From an uncultured Gammaproteobacteria bacterium (GTDB lineage: Bacteria > Pseudomonadota > Gammaproteobacteria > Arenicellales > Poriferihabitantaceae): a stretch of 64,000 nucleotides of DNA. Location: positions 157,446-221,445 of the forward strand of contig CAMYNW010000004.1 in NCBI GenBank assembly GCA_947259885.1, given 5' to 3'. Position 1 is the stretch's first letter. Every line of letters starts with the position of its first letter. Shown here one piece after another: positions 7,234 to 17,004 of the stretch. The notes beneath the pieces were generated by a model, which worked only from the letters and a program-made list of their open reading frames with translations, was not told the DNA's origin and ran no database searches. Made by a program: the position numbers and the translations under genes.

Positions 7234-8874
7234 ATGGGTGCGGTTATTAATCGGAAACGCAGAATACCAATCAGTGTTGGTATCATTCTCATCGTATTTA
7301 CTCTGGGCGGGTGTGATCTGGGTCCAACAAACGTTGAGCAGGGCAACCGTGAACAGATTCTGCATCTCGGCAATGGGACTGAACCCCAGGACCTGGATCC
7401 ACATATCGTAACCGGTGTCACCGAGCACAACATCATTTCAGCCCTGCTTGAGGGCTTGGTCGGTGAGAACCCAGAAACCCTGGAACCGGTGCCCGGTATG
7501 GCTGAATACTGGATCGTTTCAGCGGATGGCCGGGCGTACACGTTCTTCATTCGGGAGACAGTAAAGTGGTCCAATGGTGATCCAGTTACCGCTCAAGATT
7601 TTGTCTGGTCCTGGCAACGAATGTTGTCGCCTGCTTTGGCAGCAGAGTACGCCTATCAACTCTATCCGATTAAGAACGCACGCGCATTCAATAAAGGAGA
7701 CCTCCTAAATTTTTCGGAGGTCGGCGTGAAGGCGGTGGATAGTAAGATTCTGGAGATTGAACTTGAATATCCGACACCGTACTTTTTATCGCTACTCGCC
7801 CATTACAGTACTTTTCCGGTTCATCCCCCGACGATTCTGAAGTTCGGCGATATGGATGAGCGTGGAAGTGCGTGGACGCGACCGGGAAATTTTGTGGGCA
7901 ATGGCCCATTTAAATTAAAAAGCTGGCGGCTGAATTACATTATTGAAGTGGATAAGAATCCCCATTATTGGGATGCGGGAACGGTTAAATTGGCAGGGAT
8001 TCGCTTTTATCCGATCGACAATATTCAAACCGAAGAGCGTATGTTTCGGACTGGAGCCCTGCATGCGACCAGCACTACGCCATCGGAAAAAATAGCAGTG
8101 TATCAGTCCAAGGCACCTCACCTAATATCGATTAGCCCATACCTTGGCACCTATTTTTATCGTTTTAATGTGACACGGCCACCGCTGGATGATCCGCGTG
8201 TGCGACTGGCGCTATCGCTGGCTGTGGATCGTCAGGCTATTATCGATTCCGTGACAAAAGGAGGCCAGATACCGGCATATTCTTTTACGCCGCCAAATAC
8301 CCAAGGCTATTTTCCACCGGAGAGTCCGGTATCCTACGATTTAGAATACGGTCGCGTATTGCTGGCCGAGGCTGGATTTGGTGGAGGGGAAGGTTTCCCA
8401 GTGCTTGAACTTTTATACAACACAAGTGACGGACACCGACGAATTGCTGAAGCAATTCAGCAAATGTGGAAGAAAGGCCTTGGGATAGATGTGCGTCTGG
8501 TCAATACGGACTGGAAAGTATATTTATCTCGCACCAATCAACTCGACTATGATATTTCTAGAGCCGGGTGGATTGGAGATTATCCTGATCCGAACACCTT
8601 TCTCGATATGATGCTGTCCGATGGGGGCAACAATCGGACCGGGTGGCGTAACAATGACTACGATGAGTTGATCGAGCGTGCGGCATCATTGGCTGACCAG
8701 AAAGAGAGATATCAGACGTTTGAGCAAGCGGAGATGATCCTGGATCGAGAGGCGCCACTGCTGCCTATCTACACTTATACAAGGGTGGCTTTGAGAGATC
8801 CGTCGGTAAAGAACTGGTTCCCGAATATTCTTGACCACCATCCTTATAAATATGTTTATCTGCAGAGTGATTAG
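7234..8874 (+). CDS. oppA: Oligopeptide ABC transporter, periplasmic-binding lipoprotein
   Basis: A 546-residue family 5 solute-binding protein. The N terminus has a basic stretch (NRKRR), a hydrophobic core and the lipobox LGGC, so it is a lipoprotein. The family signature EPQDLDPHIVTG, then YWIVSADGRAYTFFIRETVKWSNGDPVTA, is clear, and WIGDYPDPNTFLDMMLSDG is the typical late substrate-pocket stretch. The ATG at 7234 gives a normal signal peptide; an in-frame TTG at 7174 would add 20 Trp/Arg-rich residues and is less likely. First gene of an oppA-B-C-DF operon importing peptides. Confidence 0.92.
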   Translation: MGAVINRKRRIPISVGIILIVFTLGGCDLGPTNVEQGNREQILHLGNGTEPQDLDPHIVTGVTEHNIISALLEGLVGENPETLEPVPGMAEYWIVSADGRAYTFFIRETVKWSNGDPVTAQDFVWSWQRMLSPALAAEYAYQLYPIKNARAFNKGDLLNFSEVGVKAVDSKILEIELEYPTPYFLSLLAHYSTFPVHPPTILKFGDMDERGSAWTRPGNFVGNGPFKLKSWRLNYIIEVDKNPHYWDAGTVKLAGIRFYPIDNIQTEERMFRTGALHATSTTPSEKIAVYQSKAPHLISISPYLGTYFYRFNVTRPPLDDPRVRLALSLAVDRQAIIDSVTKGGQIPAYSFTPPNTQGYFPPESPVSYDLEYGRVLLAEAGFGGGEGFPVLELLYNTSDGHRRIAEAIQQMWKKGLGIDVRLVNTDWKVYLSRTNQLDYDISRAGWIGDYPDPNTFLDMMLSDGGNNRTGWRNNDYDELIERAASLADQKERYQTFEQAEMILDREAPLLPIYTYTRVALRDPSVKNWFPNILDHHPYKYVYLQSD

Positions 8875-8925
8875 AGCGTGTCCTGATCAGAGGGGCGTGC
8901 TTACTCGGAAAGAGGCTAATTACAA

Positions 8926-9849
8926 ATGAGCAAAATAATTCTGGCTCGCATTCTGCAGGGAATCCCGGTGCTGTTGATCGTGGTCACCGCTACATTTTTC
9001 CTGGTTCGGGCCGCGCCGGGTGGGCCGTTTGACGCGGAGCGTTCACTTCCGGCGGAAGTGGTCAAGAATCTGGAGAAGCGATACAACCTCGATGCTCCGG
9101 TTCTAGATCAATATGTTGACTATCTTGGAAATCTGGTGCGTGGGGACTTCGGACCATCGTTTCGCTATCCGAACCGGAGTGTCACCGAGCTTATTGCCAC
9201 AGGAGTCCCAATTACTTTTGAGCTTGCATTTTACGCGGCCGTAATTGCGCTCCTAATTGGCGTGGCGTCTGGTGTGATTGCGTCGGTTCGTCCTAATAGT
9301 CTGCAAGATTACCTGCCAATGAGTCTCGCCATGACGGGTATTTGTCTGCCAGCTTTTTTACTCGGGCCAATGCTTGTTCTAATTTTTGGAATCTGGTTGG
9401 AGTGGCTACCGGTATCGGGGTGGGGCTATTCACCAGGTGACAAAATTCTGCCTTCGGTGACCCTTGGTTCGGCTTATGCTGCGTATATCGCCAGATTGAC
9501 CCGTGCCGGAATGCTGGAGGTGTTATTACAAGATTTTATTCGTACCGCAAGGGCCAAAGGGCTATCAATGCCGGGGGTGGTGTTCCGTCATGCTTTACGC
9601 GGAGGCCTGGCGCCGGTAGTTGCCTTTTCGGGTCCGGCAGTGGCGGGACTTTTAACTGGTTCATTTGTTGTCGAGACAATATTTCAGATACCAGGACTAG
9701 GGCGCTTCTATGTGCAGGCCGCCTTCAACCGGGATTACACCATGATCATGGGAACGACCATACTGCTATCCTGTTTGATTGTGATGTTGAATATTGTGGC
9801 CGATATATTTGCGGTATGGATGAATCCACGATTGAGACAGGCAAAGTAG
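8926..9849 (+). CDS. oppB: Oligopeptide ABC transporter permease OppB
   Basis: A 307-residue inner-membrane permease with an N-terminal anchor helix, the OppB hallmark LDAPVLDQYVDYLGNLVRGDFG near residue 55, and the EAA loop DFIRTARAKGLSMPGVVFRHALR near residue 210 that docks onto the ATPase. About six membrane segments are visible. It lies 51 bp after oppA and 13 bp before the oppC start. Confidence 0.93.
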   Translation: MSKIILARILQGIPVLLIVVTATFFLVRAAPGGPFDAERSLPAEVVKNLEKRYNLDAPVLDQYVDYLGNLVRGDFGPSFRYPNRSVTELIATGVPITFELAFYAAVIALLIGVASGVIASVRPNSLQDYLPMSLAMTGICLPAFLLGPMLVLIFGIWLEWLPVSGWGYSPGDKILPSVTLGSAYAAYIARLTRAGMLEVLLQDFIRTARAKGLSMPGVVFRHALRGGLAPVVAFSGPAVAGLLTGSFVVETIFQIPGLGRFYVQAAFNRDYTMIMGTTILLSCLIVMLNIVADIFAVWMNPRLRQAK

Positions 9850-9862
9850 TCGTGAATTTGCA

Positions 9863-10843
9863 TTGTTATCGAAATTTTTCGAATATTTCTATTACCAGGC
9901 AGGTAAGTTGCAGAAACTTACAGCACCGGAAAATATGACCGATTCGCTTAAATCCTTGGAGCATATTGAGTTCGAGGGGGGACGGTCTCTGTGGAACGAT
10001 GCCTGGATTCGGCTAAAGCGTAACCGCCTGGCAATGTTTGGATTCTGGGTGATGTTATTTCTGGTATCGATTTCTCTAATAACGCCTTGGCTCGCACCTT
10101 ATGGGTATGAGATCCAGGACTTGGAATTGGGGGCCTCTGGCCCGTCTTTGGCGCACTGGCTCGGCACAGATACTCTTGGCCGTGATCTGCTGACGCGCTT
10201 GATGTACGGCGGCAGAGTTTCACTCCTGGTAGGATTTGCTGCGACCGCGGTATCCCTGGTAGTGGGAGTGCTTTGGGGGATAGTTGCTGGATACACAGGT
10301 GGCAGCGTTGACGCAGTAATGATGCGAATAGTAGATATCCTGTATGCGCTGCCGTTTATGATTTTCGTGATTTTACTGATGGTCGTTTTCGGGCAGAGCT
10401 TTCTGCTGCTGTTTCTCGCCATCGGCCTGGTTGAATGGTTGACAATGGCGCGGATCGTGCGCGGTCAGGTGCAGGCTTTGCGCCGTCAGGATTTTGTCAG
10501 TGCAGCGATTGTTACTGGATTATCAAGCGGCCAGATCATGCGTCGGCATATACTGCCGAATATTATGGGCCCTGTGATTGTTTACATTACGCTTACGATC
10601 CCAGCGGTAATGCTGTTTGAAGCGTTTCTAAGCTTTCTCGGTCTGGGTGTTCAACCGCCTCAAAGCTCTTGGGGAGTTTTGATTGCCACAGGAGTCGAAA
10701 CCATGGAGGAGTATCCCTGGCTTTTAATTTTCCCTGGGCTTGCGCTTTCCATTACCCTGTTTGCGCTCAATTTTCTTGGTGATGGTTTACGCGACGCGCT
10801 TGACCCGCGCAGTGCATCGGGAGCGGGAGGCATTTATGAGTAG
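9863..10843 (+). CDS. oppC: Oligopeptide ABC transporter permease OppC
   Basis: A 326-residue permease. An OppC N-terminal segment (SLWNDAWIRLKRNRLAMFGF) precedes the first helix; HWLGTDTLGRDLLTRLMYGGR is the OppC hallmark and DFVSAAIVTGLSSGQIMRRHILPN is the EAA loop. The start is unclear: TTG at 9863 gives the length quoted, while ATG at 9935 would remove 24 residues. Neither has a strong ribosome site. Its stop overlaps the ATPase start. Confidence 0.9.
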   Translation: MLSKFFEYFYYQAGKLQKLTAPENMTDSLKSLEHIEFEGGRSLWNDAWIRLKRNRLAMFGFWVMLFLVSISLITPWLAPYGYEIQDLELGASGPSLAHWLGTDTLGRDLLTRLMYGGRVSLLVGFAATAVSLVVGVLWGIVAGYTGGSVDAVMMRIVDILYALPFMIFVILLMVVFGQSFLLLFLAIGLVEWLTMARIVRGQVQALRRQDFVSAAIVTGLSSGQIMRRHILPNIMGPVIVYITLTIPAVMLFEAFLSFLGLGVQPPQSSWGVLIATGVETMEEYPWLLIFPGLALSITLFALNFLGDGLRDALDPRSASGAGGIYE

Positions 10844-12434
10844 TCAGCCGATTCTCTCGGTTAGGAATCTGACTGTGGTTTTTAGTATACGTGGTCGGAA
10901 ATTTACTGCGGTTGATAAATTGTCTTTCGATATCGAGCGTGGAGAGACGCTGGGTATAGTAGGGGAGTCAGGTTCGGGAAAATCGGTTAGCTGCAACGCA
11001 TTGCTTGGATTGTTGCCACAACCCGCAGCTAAAATATCGGGTGGGCAGGCGTGGTTCGAAGGATCAAATCTGCTCGAGCTAAGGGAAAAAGCATTGCGGA
11101 AAATACGAGGGAAGCGTATCAGCATGGTATTCCAGGATCCAATGACCTCAATGAATCCTTACATTCGTATAGGAGATCAGGTCGTAGAGCCTTTGTTGCT
11201 GCACAGCCACTCGTCAGTTGCGGAAGCGAAGGACAGAGCGATTGAACTATTGGAGCAGGTTGGAATTCATGATGCCGCGCGAAGATTCGATCAGTATCCA
11301 CACGAATTTTCTGGCGGTATGCGTCAAAGGGCAATGATCGCGATGGCCCTCATCACCGCGCCAGACATATTGATCGCAGATGAACCGACGTCGGCTCTGG
11401 ATGTAACCGTGCAGTCGCAGATTCTCGAATTGCTAAAAACCATGCAGGAGCAGCACGGAGTCTCGTTGATTCTGGTTTCTCATGATCTGGGGGTTGTAAG
11501 GCGGGTAACCGACAAGTTGGTAGTGATGGATAGGGGGGTGGCAGTAGAGCAAGGTGAGACGCGGCAGGTGTTCGCAGCTCCGGCACATTCGTATACACAA
11601 AAACTACTCGATGCCATTCCTCACACTGCAAAGCCTGAAGCCCACCGATTCTTACGCAAGGGTGCTCCCGTGTGCCTGCGTGCAAAAGGAATTAAGGTCA
11701 CCTTTTCAATCAAACATCGACCCTTCACAGCAGTTGATAATGTCAGTTTCCAGGTTCGGCGGGGGGAGGTGCTCGGTATTGTTGGTGAATCCGGAAGCGG
11801 CAAAACCACTTTGTCTCAAGCTATTTTACGCCTGGTTTCAATGGATGCGGGTGAGGTGTTACTTGAAGATGTTTGGATTCACAGATTAAGGGGGGCAGCT
11901 TTAAAGCGGCAGCGTAAAAAAGTGCAGATGGTTTTTCAAGATCCATATGCCTCTCTTAATCCGCGCATGACCGTACATGACATCATCGCTGAACCGATAC
12001 GACTTCATCGGCTCGCCGAAGGTGTCCGGGCAGTAACAGCTAAAGTCATCAGGTTAATGCAGGATGTTGGGTTATCACCCGAATGGGCTAATAAATATCC
12101 CCATGAATTTTCCGGCGGACAATGTCAACGGGTGGCAATTGCTCGCGCTATTGCAGTAGAACCACTACTGCTAATCGCAGATGAGCCTGTTTCCGCTTTA
12201 GATGTAACAATTCAAGCACAGGTTTTGAACCTTCTTCTTGAACTGGTTAGACGTAAAGGGCTATCTATGATATTTATTTCCCACGATCTGGCGGTGGTGC
12301 GATATATGGCTGACAGGGTGGCGGTGATGAAAGATGGCCGTATGATCGAGTCTGGTGAGACAGAGACAGTTTACGCGAGGCCAAAAGAGCGTTATACGCG
12401 CGAGCTGGTAAGTCTTGAAATGATCGCCGAGTAA
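10836..12434 (+). CDS. Oligopeptide ABC transporter, fused double ATPase (OppD-OppF, YejF/GsiA-like)
   Basis: A 532-residue protein holding two complete ABC ATPase domains in one chain. Both have Walker A (GESGSGKS near 43 and GESGSGKT in the second half), signature loops (FSGGMRQRAM; FSGGQCQRVA) and Walker B (LIADEPTSALD; LIADEPVSALD). Separate OppD and OppF subunits are the commoner arrangement; fused forms as in YejF are known. The ATG at 10836 overlaps the oppC stop by eight bases and has GGGAGG seven bases upstream, which fixes the start. Confidence 0.95.
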   Translation: MSSQPILSVRNLTVVFSIRGRKFTAVDKLSFDIERGETLGIVGESGSGKSVSCNALLGLLPQPAAKISGGQAWFEGSNLLELREKALRKIRGKRISMVFQDPMTSMNPYIRIGDQVVEPLLLHSHSSVAEAKDRAIELLEQVGIHDAARRFDQYPHEFSGGMRQRAMIAMALITAPDILIADEPTSALDVTVQSQILELLKTMQEQHGVSLILVSHDLGVVRRVTDKLVVMDRGVAVEQGETRQVFAAPAHSYTQKLLDAIPHTAKPEAHRFLRKGAPVCLRAKGIKVTFSIKHRPFTAVDNVSFQVRRGEVLGIVGESGSGKTTLSQAILRLVSMDAGEVLLEDVWIHRLRGAALKRQRKKVQMVFQDPYASLNPRMTVHDIIAEPIRLHRLAEGVRAVTAKVIRLMQDVGLSPEWANKYPHEFSGGQCQRVAIARAIAVEPLLLIADEPVSALDVTIQAQVLNLLLELVRRKGLSMIFISHDLAVVRYMADRVAVMKDGRMIESGETETVYARPKERYTRELVSLEMIAE

Positions 12435-12450
12435 ATCTTTTTATATAGAA

Positions 12451-13020
12451 ATGAGAAATAAAGTTCCCCAACAAATACTTATGTTGCACGCTGGATATCG
12501 AAAAGTTATCGTGTTATTCATGGTTTTATTCACTTTACAGGCATGTGTCACGTCGGAGGTTGATCCGAATGATCTCAAGTTCGCGATTGATAAACTGTAT
12601 CCGCACCAGAGTGAAGAAATCAGATTATTTTTTGCTCAAGAGGCGGCAAGGGCTGGTGTTGTAAAAATTCGCGCACTTAAAGTTGGGGAGAAGCGCAAGA
12701 AGATAGATTCCGTTAAAACAGCGGTTTCCGTTCAAACAGCATGTGGCGGAGCTCACTATGATAAGAAACTGTTGATCAATCCGCGCAAGCAGCACTGTCT
12801 GCGGCTTGCTCACCTTGCCCATGAGATCTCGCATATCGGAGTTCTTGGTATTAACTGCTATGGGCATGGAGAACCTTTTTACCAATACAACCTTGGGATT
12901 GCAAAGCGATTTGAGCAGCAGTTTCCCGAATTAACGGATAGAGGAGGTTGGAACTCCCCGGTGCAGAATGTGGAGACTCGGTCCCGGAATTACCGCTCAG
13001 GTGCTGAACAATGTTTGTAG
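12451..13020 (+). CDS. Putative HExxH metalloprotease-like lipoprotein
   Basis: A 189-residue predicted lipoprotein: the hydrophobic core ends in LQAC near residue 31. The mature part contains LAHLAHEISHIGVLG, a good HExxH zinc-site motif in a helix, followed by HGEPFYQYN and two Cys. I do not recognise the family. The motif suggests a small metallopeptidase, but the third ligand is not certain and a chance match is possible. An alternative ATG at 12481 would shorten the signal region to a more usual length. It follows the opp operon by 16 bp and may be co-transcribed. Confidence 0.6.
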   Translation: MRNKVPQQILMLHAGYRKVIVLFMVLFTLQACVTSEVDPNDLKFAIDKLYPHQSEEIRLFFAQEAARAGVVKIRALKVGEKRKKIDSVKTAVSVQTACGGAHYDKKLLINPRKQHCLRLAHLAHEISHIGVLGINCYGHGEPFYQYNLGIAKRFEQQFPELTDRGGWNSPVQNVETRSRNYRSGAEQCL

Positions 13021-13053
13021 CGTGAATGCTGCAAAGCTGGGACGAACTATGTT

Positions 13054-13881
13054 CTATAGCATTTGCAGTGGAACCGCGTGATCAGGACAAGGAAAAGCCT
13101 CAGTAATCTGCTTTAACTCATCGTAGCTAAGCTGGATATCCAGAGCCGCATGATTCTGGTCGATGTGTGCCTTGTCAGCCGCTTTTGGAATCACTATCAC
13201 TCCGTCCTGTTCCAGCAACCACGCCAGTGCGATCTGGAAACCGTTTGCATTGTGTCTGACACCGATCTTTTCTAAGATTTCAGTCGATAGACGTCCCTGG
13301 TTAAATGGTGAATAGGCCATAATTGGGAGATGGTGTTCTCGGCACCAGGGAAGAAGGTCCCATTCAATTCCACGGTGGCGCAAATTGTAAAGCACCTGGT
13401 TGGTTGCAATCTGATCTCCTCCCGGCGCGGCCCAAGCTTCGTTTATCTGATTGATGTCTAGGTTGCTGACACCGTACCTAGATATCTTCCCCTGCGTCAC
13501 TAGTCGCCCGAAAGCTTCCAGAGTCTCTTCAATTGGATAAGGGCCAGGCCAATGCAGCAGATAGAGATCGATGGATTCGATATTGAGCCTTGATAAACTT
13601 GTTTCGCACGCCCTGAGAGTGCCTTGTTTGGAGGCGTTAGTTGGTAAAACTTTGCTGACAACGAAGGCTTCATTGCGACGACCCTCAAGCGCTTTAGCCA
13701 CTACCAGCTCGGCATCGTTGTACATTTCGGCGGTATCGATGAGCGTCAAACCGAGATCCAGACCGTAGCGCAGCGCATCGGCTTCTTGCCGTCGCTTGGT
13801 GGCATCGACACCCATGAACCAGGTCCCCTGGCCGAGGACATGGACCTCACGATTGCCCGGCAGGTGGATGCTTTTCATCAA
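13054..13881 (-). CDS. Aldo/keto reductase
   Basis: A 275-residue NAD(P)H-dependent aldo/keto reductase of the short DkgA/YeaE-like group. The catalytic tetrad is visible: D of LIDTAEMY and Y four residues later, K in FVVSKVLP, and H in YLLHWPGPYP. The C-terminal VIVIPKAADKAHIDQN is the NADPH-phosphate-binding segment. It converges with the lipoprotein gene at 12451; the substrate is unknown. Confidence 0.92.
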   Translation of the reverse strand: MMKSIHLPGNREVHVLGQGTWFMGVDATKRRQEADALRYGLDLGLTLIDTAEMYNDAELVVAKALEGRRNEAFVVSKVLPTNASKQGTLRACETSLSRLNIESIDLYLLHWPGPYPIEETLEAFGRLVTQGKISRYGVSNLDINQINEAWAAPGGDQIATNQVLYNLRHRGIEWDLLPWCREHHLPIMAYSPFNQGRLSTEILEKIGVRHNANGFQIALAWLLEQDGVIVIPKAADKAHIDQNHAALDIQLSYDELKQITEAFPCPDHAVPLQML

Positions 13882-14020
13882 GGTCTCTGGTGTAATTAAC
13901 AGCTTGGAGTTTAGCCCACTGGGCTCGACTTTTCTTTACCGGTGCGCTACTAGTGCTTAATGTATTCCGGATACGAGTGGGATGTAGAATTTTAGGGGTA
14001 GAATTAATGAAAGGTTTACT

Positions 14021-14440
14021 ATGACTAAACTAAGTTCTTCAGAACTGGCAGAGGATGCTTTTTACGCAGCCTTCGCGTCTTGCAGTGTTCAGGACATGGG
14101 GGCGGTCTGGGCAGAGGCCGATGTGGTCTGTATTCACCCCGGGGCTCCTGCATTGGTTGGGCACGCTGCAGTGATGAATAGCTGGGCAAGAATACTGACT
14201 GCAGGGGATTCAGTGGATATAGAATATGAGCGGGTCACGCGTATGGCAACTGACGATATAGCCGTGCATGTAGTGCGAGAAATTCTTATACAAAATGATG
14301 GCAGAGTTGAGGTGACGGCGACAAACATTTATCGATGCCTGGAAGGTACCTGGAAAATGATTGAGCATCACGGATCCCAGGCAATGGCAAAAACAAGGGC
14401 AACGCCTAGTAGCACGGCTGTAAAAAGAACGCTGCAATGA
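14021..14440 (+). CDS. NTF2-like (SnoaL/DUF4440) protein
   Basis: A 139-residue alpha+beta protein of the NTF2-like superfamily. The pattern AFYAAFASCSVQDMGAVWAEADVVCIHPGAP with the later VMNSWARIL and WKMIEHHGSQ is the usual one for small stress-linked members. The fold hosts isomerases, cyclases and ligand-binding proteins, so no reaction can be given. It converges with the phnE gene. Confidence 0.75.
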   Translation: MTKLSSSELAEDAFYAAFASCSVQDMGAVWAEADVVCIHPGAPALVGHAAVMNSWARILTAGDSVDIEYERVTRMATDDIAVHVVREILIQNDGRVEVTATNIYRCLEGTWKMIEHHGSQAMAKTRATPSSTAVKRTLQ

Positions 14441-14507
14441 GCCATGAAATTTATCTACAGCACCCGAATCAAAGCCTAAGCAACGCTGAACCGAGTTGAC
14501 TTTTACT

Positions 14508-15323
14508 TTAGATGATTGCGTGGCGGATTTTTGCTGAAATCCACTCACTGACAATCACGGTTCCAAGTATCACCAGCAGTATCATAGAGACCTGCGTCCA
14601 TGCCAGGGTGGAAATGGAGGCGTCTAGCTGGAGACCGATTCCCCCGGCACCAACAAGCCCAAGTACAGTCGATTCGCGAATATTAATGTCCCACCGAAAC
14701 ACGCTGATGCCAGCAAAGGCGGGAAGGATTTGCGGCACAATTCCGTAAGACAGTTTTTGCGCGCCGCTGGCTCCGGTGGCGGTGATTGCTTCGACCTGGC
14801 TAGGATCGATTTCCTCGATTGCTTCGTATAGAAGCTTGGCGCAAAAACCGATAGAACGAAGGCCGATCGCGATGACTCCAGCCATTACACCTGGGCCAAT
14901 CAATGTGACCAGCATCAGAGCCCAGATCAAGCTGTTTATTGATCGTGAGGAAACGATGATAAACAGAGCGATCGGTCGCACAAAAATTTTGCTGGGTGTG
15001 GTGTTGCGAGCGGCGCAGAACGCGATCGGGAAGGCCATGATGATAGCGAGCGCAGTTCCCAAGGTGGCAATGTTGAGTGTGTCCCAAATCGGCATCCATA
15101 ATTTTTCCATGTAGGACCACTTTGGCGGCACCATGCGCTCGGCCAGATCTGCCGCCTGGCGATGTGCATCGTCTACAAACATCCAGATGGTCCTTTCAGA
15201 TATTAATCGCCAGCAATACATAAAAATGGCGACACCCAGAAGCCAGGCCCCCCATAAAGCAAACTGCCTGGGCGTTGCACGCCGCTGCCAGACGCGTGTG
15301 CCTAAATGCAGCTTGGTTGGCAC
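14508..15323 (-). CDS. phnE: Phosphonate/phosphite-type ABC transporter permease (second PhnE)
   Basis: A 271-residue permease, last gene of phnD-C-E-E. The membrane domain starts near residue 25. EIDPSQVEAITATGASGAQKLSYGIVPQILP is the PhnE EAA loop, and FRWDINIRESTVLGLVGAGGIG the diagnostic PhnE C-terminal segment. It starts on the last base of the upstream phnE stop, so the two permeases are translationally coupled and probably form a heterodimer. Confidence 0.92.
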   Translation of the reverse strand: MPTKLHLGTRVWQRRATPRQFALWGAWLLGVAIFMYCWRLISERTIWMFVDDAHRQAADLAERMVPPKWSYMEKLWMPIWDTLNIATLGTALAIIMAFPIAFCAARNTTPSKIFVRPIALFIIVSSRSINSLIWALMLVTLIGPGVMAGVIAIGLRSIGFCAKLLYEAIEEIDPSQVEAITATGASGAQKLSYGIVPQILPAFAGISVFRWDINIRESTVLGLVGAGGIGLQLDASISTLAWTQVSMILLVILGTVIVSEWISAKIRHAII

Positions 15324-16117
15324 TATTGCACCCAGCGCCGGATATACCCGGAGGAATACTCAACCATCATCACTATGCCAATGATGATCATTAGAATAGC
15401 AGCTGCTGAATCGAACTCGTAGCGGTCGAACGAGGTCAGGAGCGTTGCGCCTATGCCACCACCTCCAACAATACCGACCACTGCTGATTCGCGAAAATTA
15501 ATATCAAGGCGGTACATTCCAAGACCGATCATGCGCGGCATAACCTGAGGTTGTACAGCGTAATTTAGCCACTGCAGCCAACGAGCCCCTGTCGCTTTGA
15601 TTGCCTCAGCCTGGACAGGATCCATGTCTTCAATATCTTCCGCCAGCAGTTTGCCGTAGAAGCCGATTGTGCCCACGCTCAACGCCAGAAATCCCGCGAA
15701 CGGGCCAAATCCGAATAGTTTAACGAAGAAGATCGCCAGTATGACTTCGGGAAACGTTCTCGAGACAGCAAGAATTCCCCGACAAAAATAGTACACGGGT
15801 TTGTATGCCAAGTTGCGGGCGGCACCAAGTCCTACCGGAATGGATAGCGCAATACCGATTACCGTGGAGGTTACTGTCATCCACAGGCTTTCATAAATAC
15901 CGTCTGATATGGAGTCCAGGCGAGAAGAGAAATCAGGTGGGAAGAAAGCGGCAATGAAACGTTTTCCACGTGTCGCACCTTCCGCAACCCGGGACCAGTT
16001 GACCTCCATGGTGCCGAAGGCGAGTGCCAGATATATGGCTGCACCCAATACCAGGCCCCACCGCAAGGTCGGGTTTTTAATGAAAGGGGGTCGTTTCCAG
16101 TTGCGGGAGGTGCTCAT
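15323..16117 (-). CDS. phnE: Phosphonate/phosphite-type ABC transporter permease (first PhnE)
   Basis: A 264-residue permease homologous to its downstream neighbour. [31 protein letters not shown] is the EAA loop, and [22 protein letters not shown] the PhnE signature. The start overlaps the phnC stop by four bases. Having two phnE genes is common in this importer family. Confidence 0.92.
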   Translation of the reverse strand: MSTSRNWKRPPFIKNPTLRWGLVLGAAIYLALAFGTMEVNWSRVAEGATRGKRFIAAFFPPDFSSRLDSISDGIYESLWMTVTSTVIGIALSIPVGLGAARNLAYKPVYYFCRGILAVSRTFPEVILAIFFVKLFGFGPFAGFLALSVGTIGFYGKLLAEDIEDMDPVQAEAIKATGARWLQWLNYAVQPQVMPRMIGLGMYRLDINFRESAVVGIVGGGGIGATLLTSFDRYEFDSAAAILMIIIGIVMMVEYSSGYIRRWVQ

Positions 16118-16917
16118 ACTGCCGGCTGTTCCTCGCTTCCATTCTCCTCTTCTTCAACCTTCTGTATTGTCGCTTCCCAGTCTTCTTCGCCATAGATCTG
16201 AGTCAATACGTCGGAAGTCAGACCGTCGGGCGGGCCGTCGTAGACAATCTCACCGAGTTGCAGTCCGACGATTCGGCGCGCAAACATCTGGGCCAGCAGT
16301 ACATCGTGTATATTGATGATTGCAGCGAGATGCCGTTCTTCGCAAAGCTCACAGATCAATCGCATGATCTGACGCGAGGTCTTAGGATCTAGACTCGCGG
16401 TTGGTTCGTCGACCAGTAAGAGTTCGGGGTCCTGGATTAAAGCACGGCAGATGCCGACCCGTTGACGTTGTCCACCGGAAAGTTCATCGGCACGTTTGTC
16501 GGCCATATGATCGAGCCCAACTCGTTCCAGTAGTCGAAACGCTTCATCGATATCTTTTTGCGGGAACTTGCGGAAGAAACTGCGCCAGAATCCGACATAC
16601 CCCAAGCGTCCGGATAAAACATTCTCCATAACCGACAAACGTTCGACCAGGGCATATTCCTGGAATATCATTCCCATACGCCTGCGCGCCTTGCGCAGTT
16701 CCCTGGTGCCGAGTTTATTTAGCTGAATGCCGCCTAGATGAATATTTCCTGAGGTGGGTTCTACAAGTCGATTGACACATCTGATCAATGTGCTTTTACC
16801 GGCCCCTGAGGGTCCGATCAAGGCCATAACCTGGCCGTTCGGAACTTCCAGGTTGACGTTCTTAAGCGCCTGGTCACCGGTTTTGTACTGCATGACCAGG
16901 TTTTCAATACGCAGCAT
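16114..16917 (-). CDS. phnC: Phosphonate/phosphite-type ABC transporter ATPase
   Basis: A 267-residue ABC ATPase. Walker A is [17 protein letters not shown], the signature [16 protein letters not shown], Walker [17 protein letters not shown] and the switch His in [22 protein letters not shown] and [24 protein letters not shown] are PhnC features. It energises the two PhnE permeases; a strongly acidic tail ([11 protein letters not shown]) is unusual. Confidence 0.94.
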   Translation of the reverse strand: MLRIENLVMQYKTGDQALKNVNLEVPNGQVMALIGPSGAGKSTLIRCVNRLVEPTSGNIHLGGIQLNKLGTRELRKARRRMGMIFQEYALVERLSVMENVLSGRLGYVGFWRSFFRKFPQKDIDEAFRLLERVGLDHMADKRADELSGGQRQRVGICRALIQDPELLLVDEPTASLDPKTSRQIMRLICELCEERHLAAIINIHDVLLAQMFARRIVGLQLGEIVYDGPPDGLTSDVLTQIYGEEDWEATIQKVEEEENGSEEQPAV

Positions 16918-17004
16918 AGCTGGCGCTCCTTAAGCTTAAAATTTTACTTGTTATTGGAACCAGGCGGTCGAGATACTCCCGACCGCTATGTCGAAAATGT
17001 AAAA

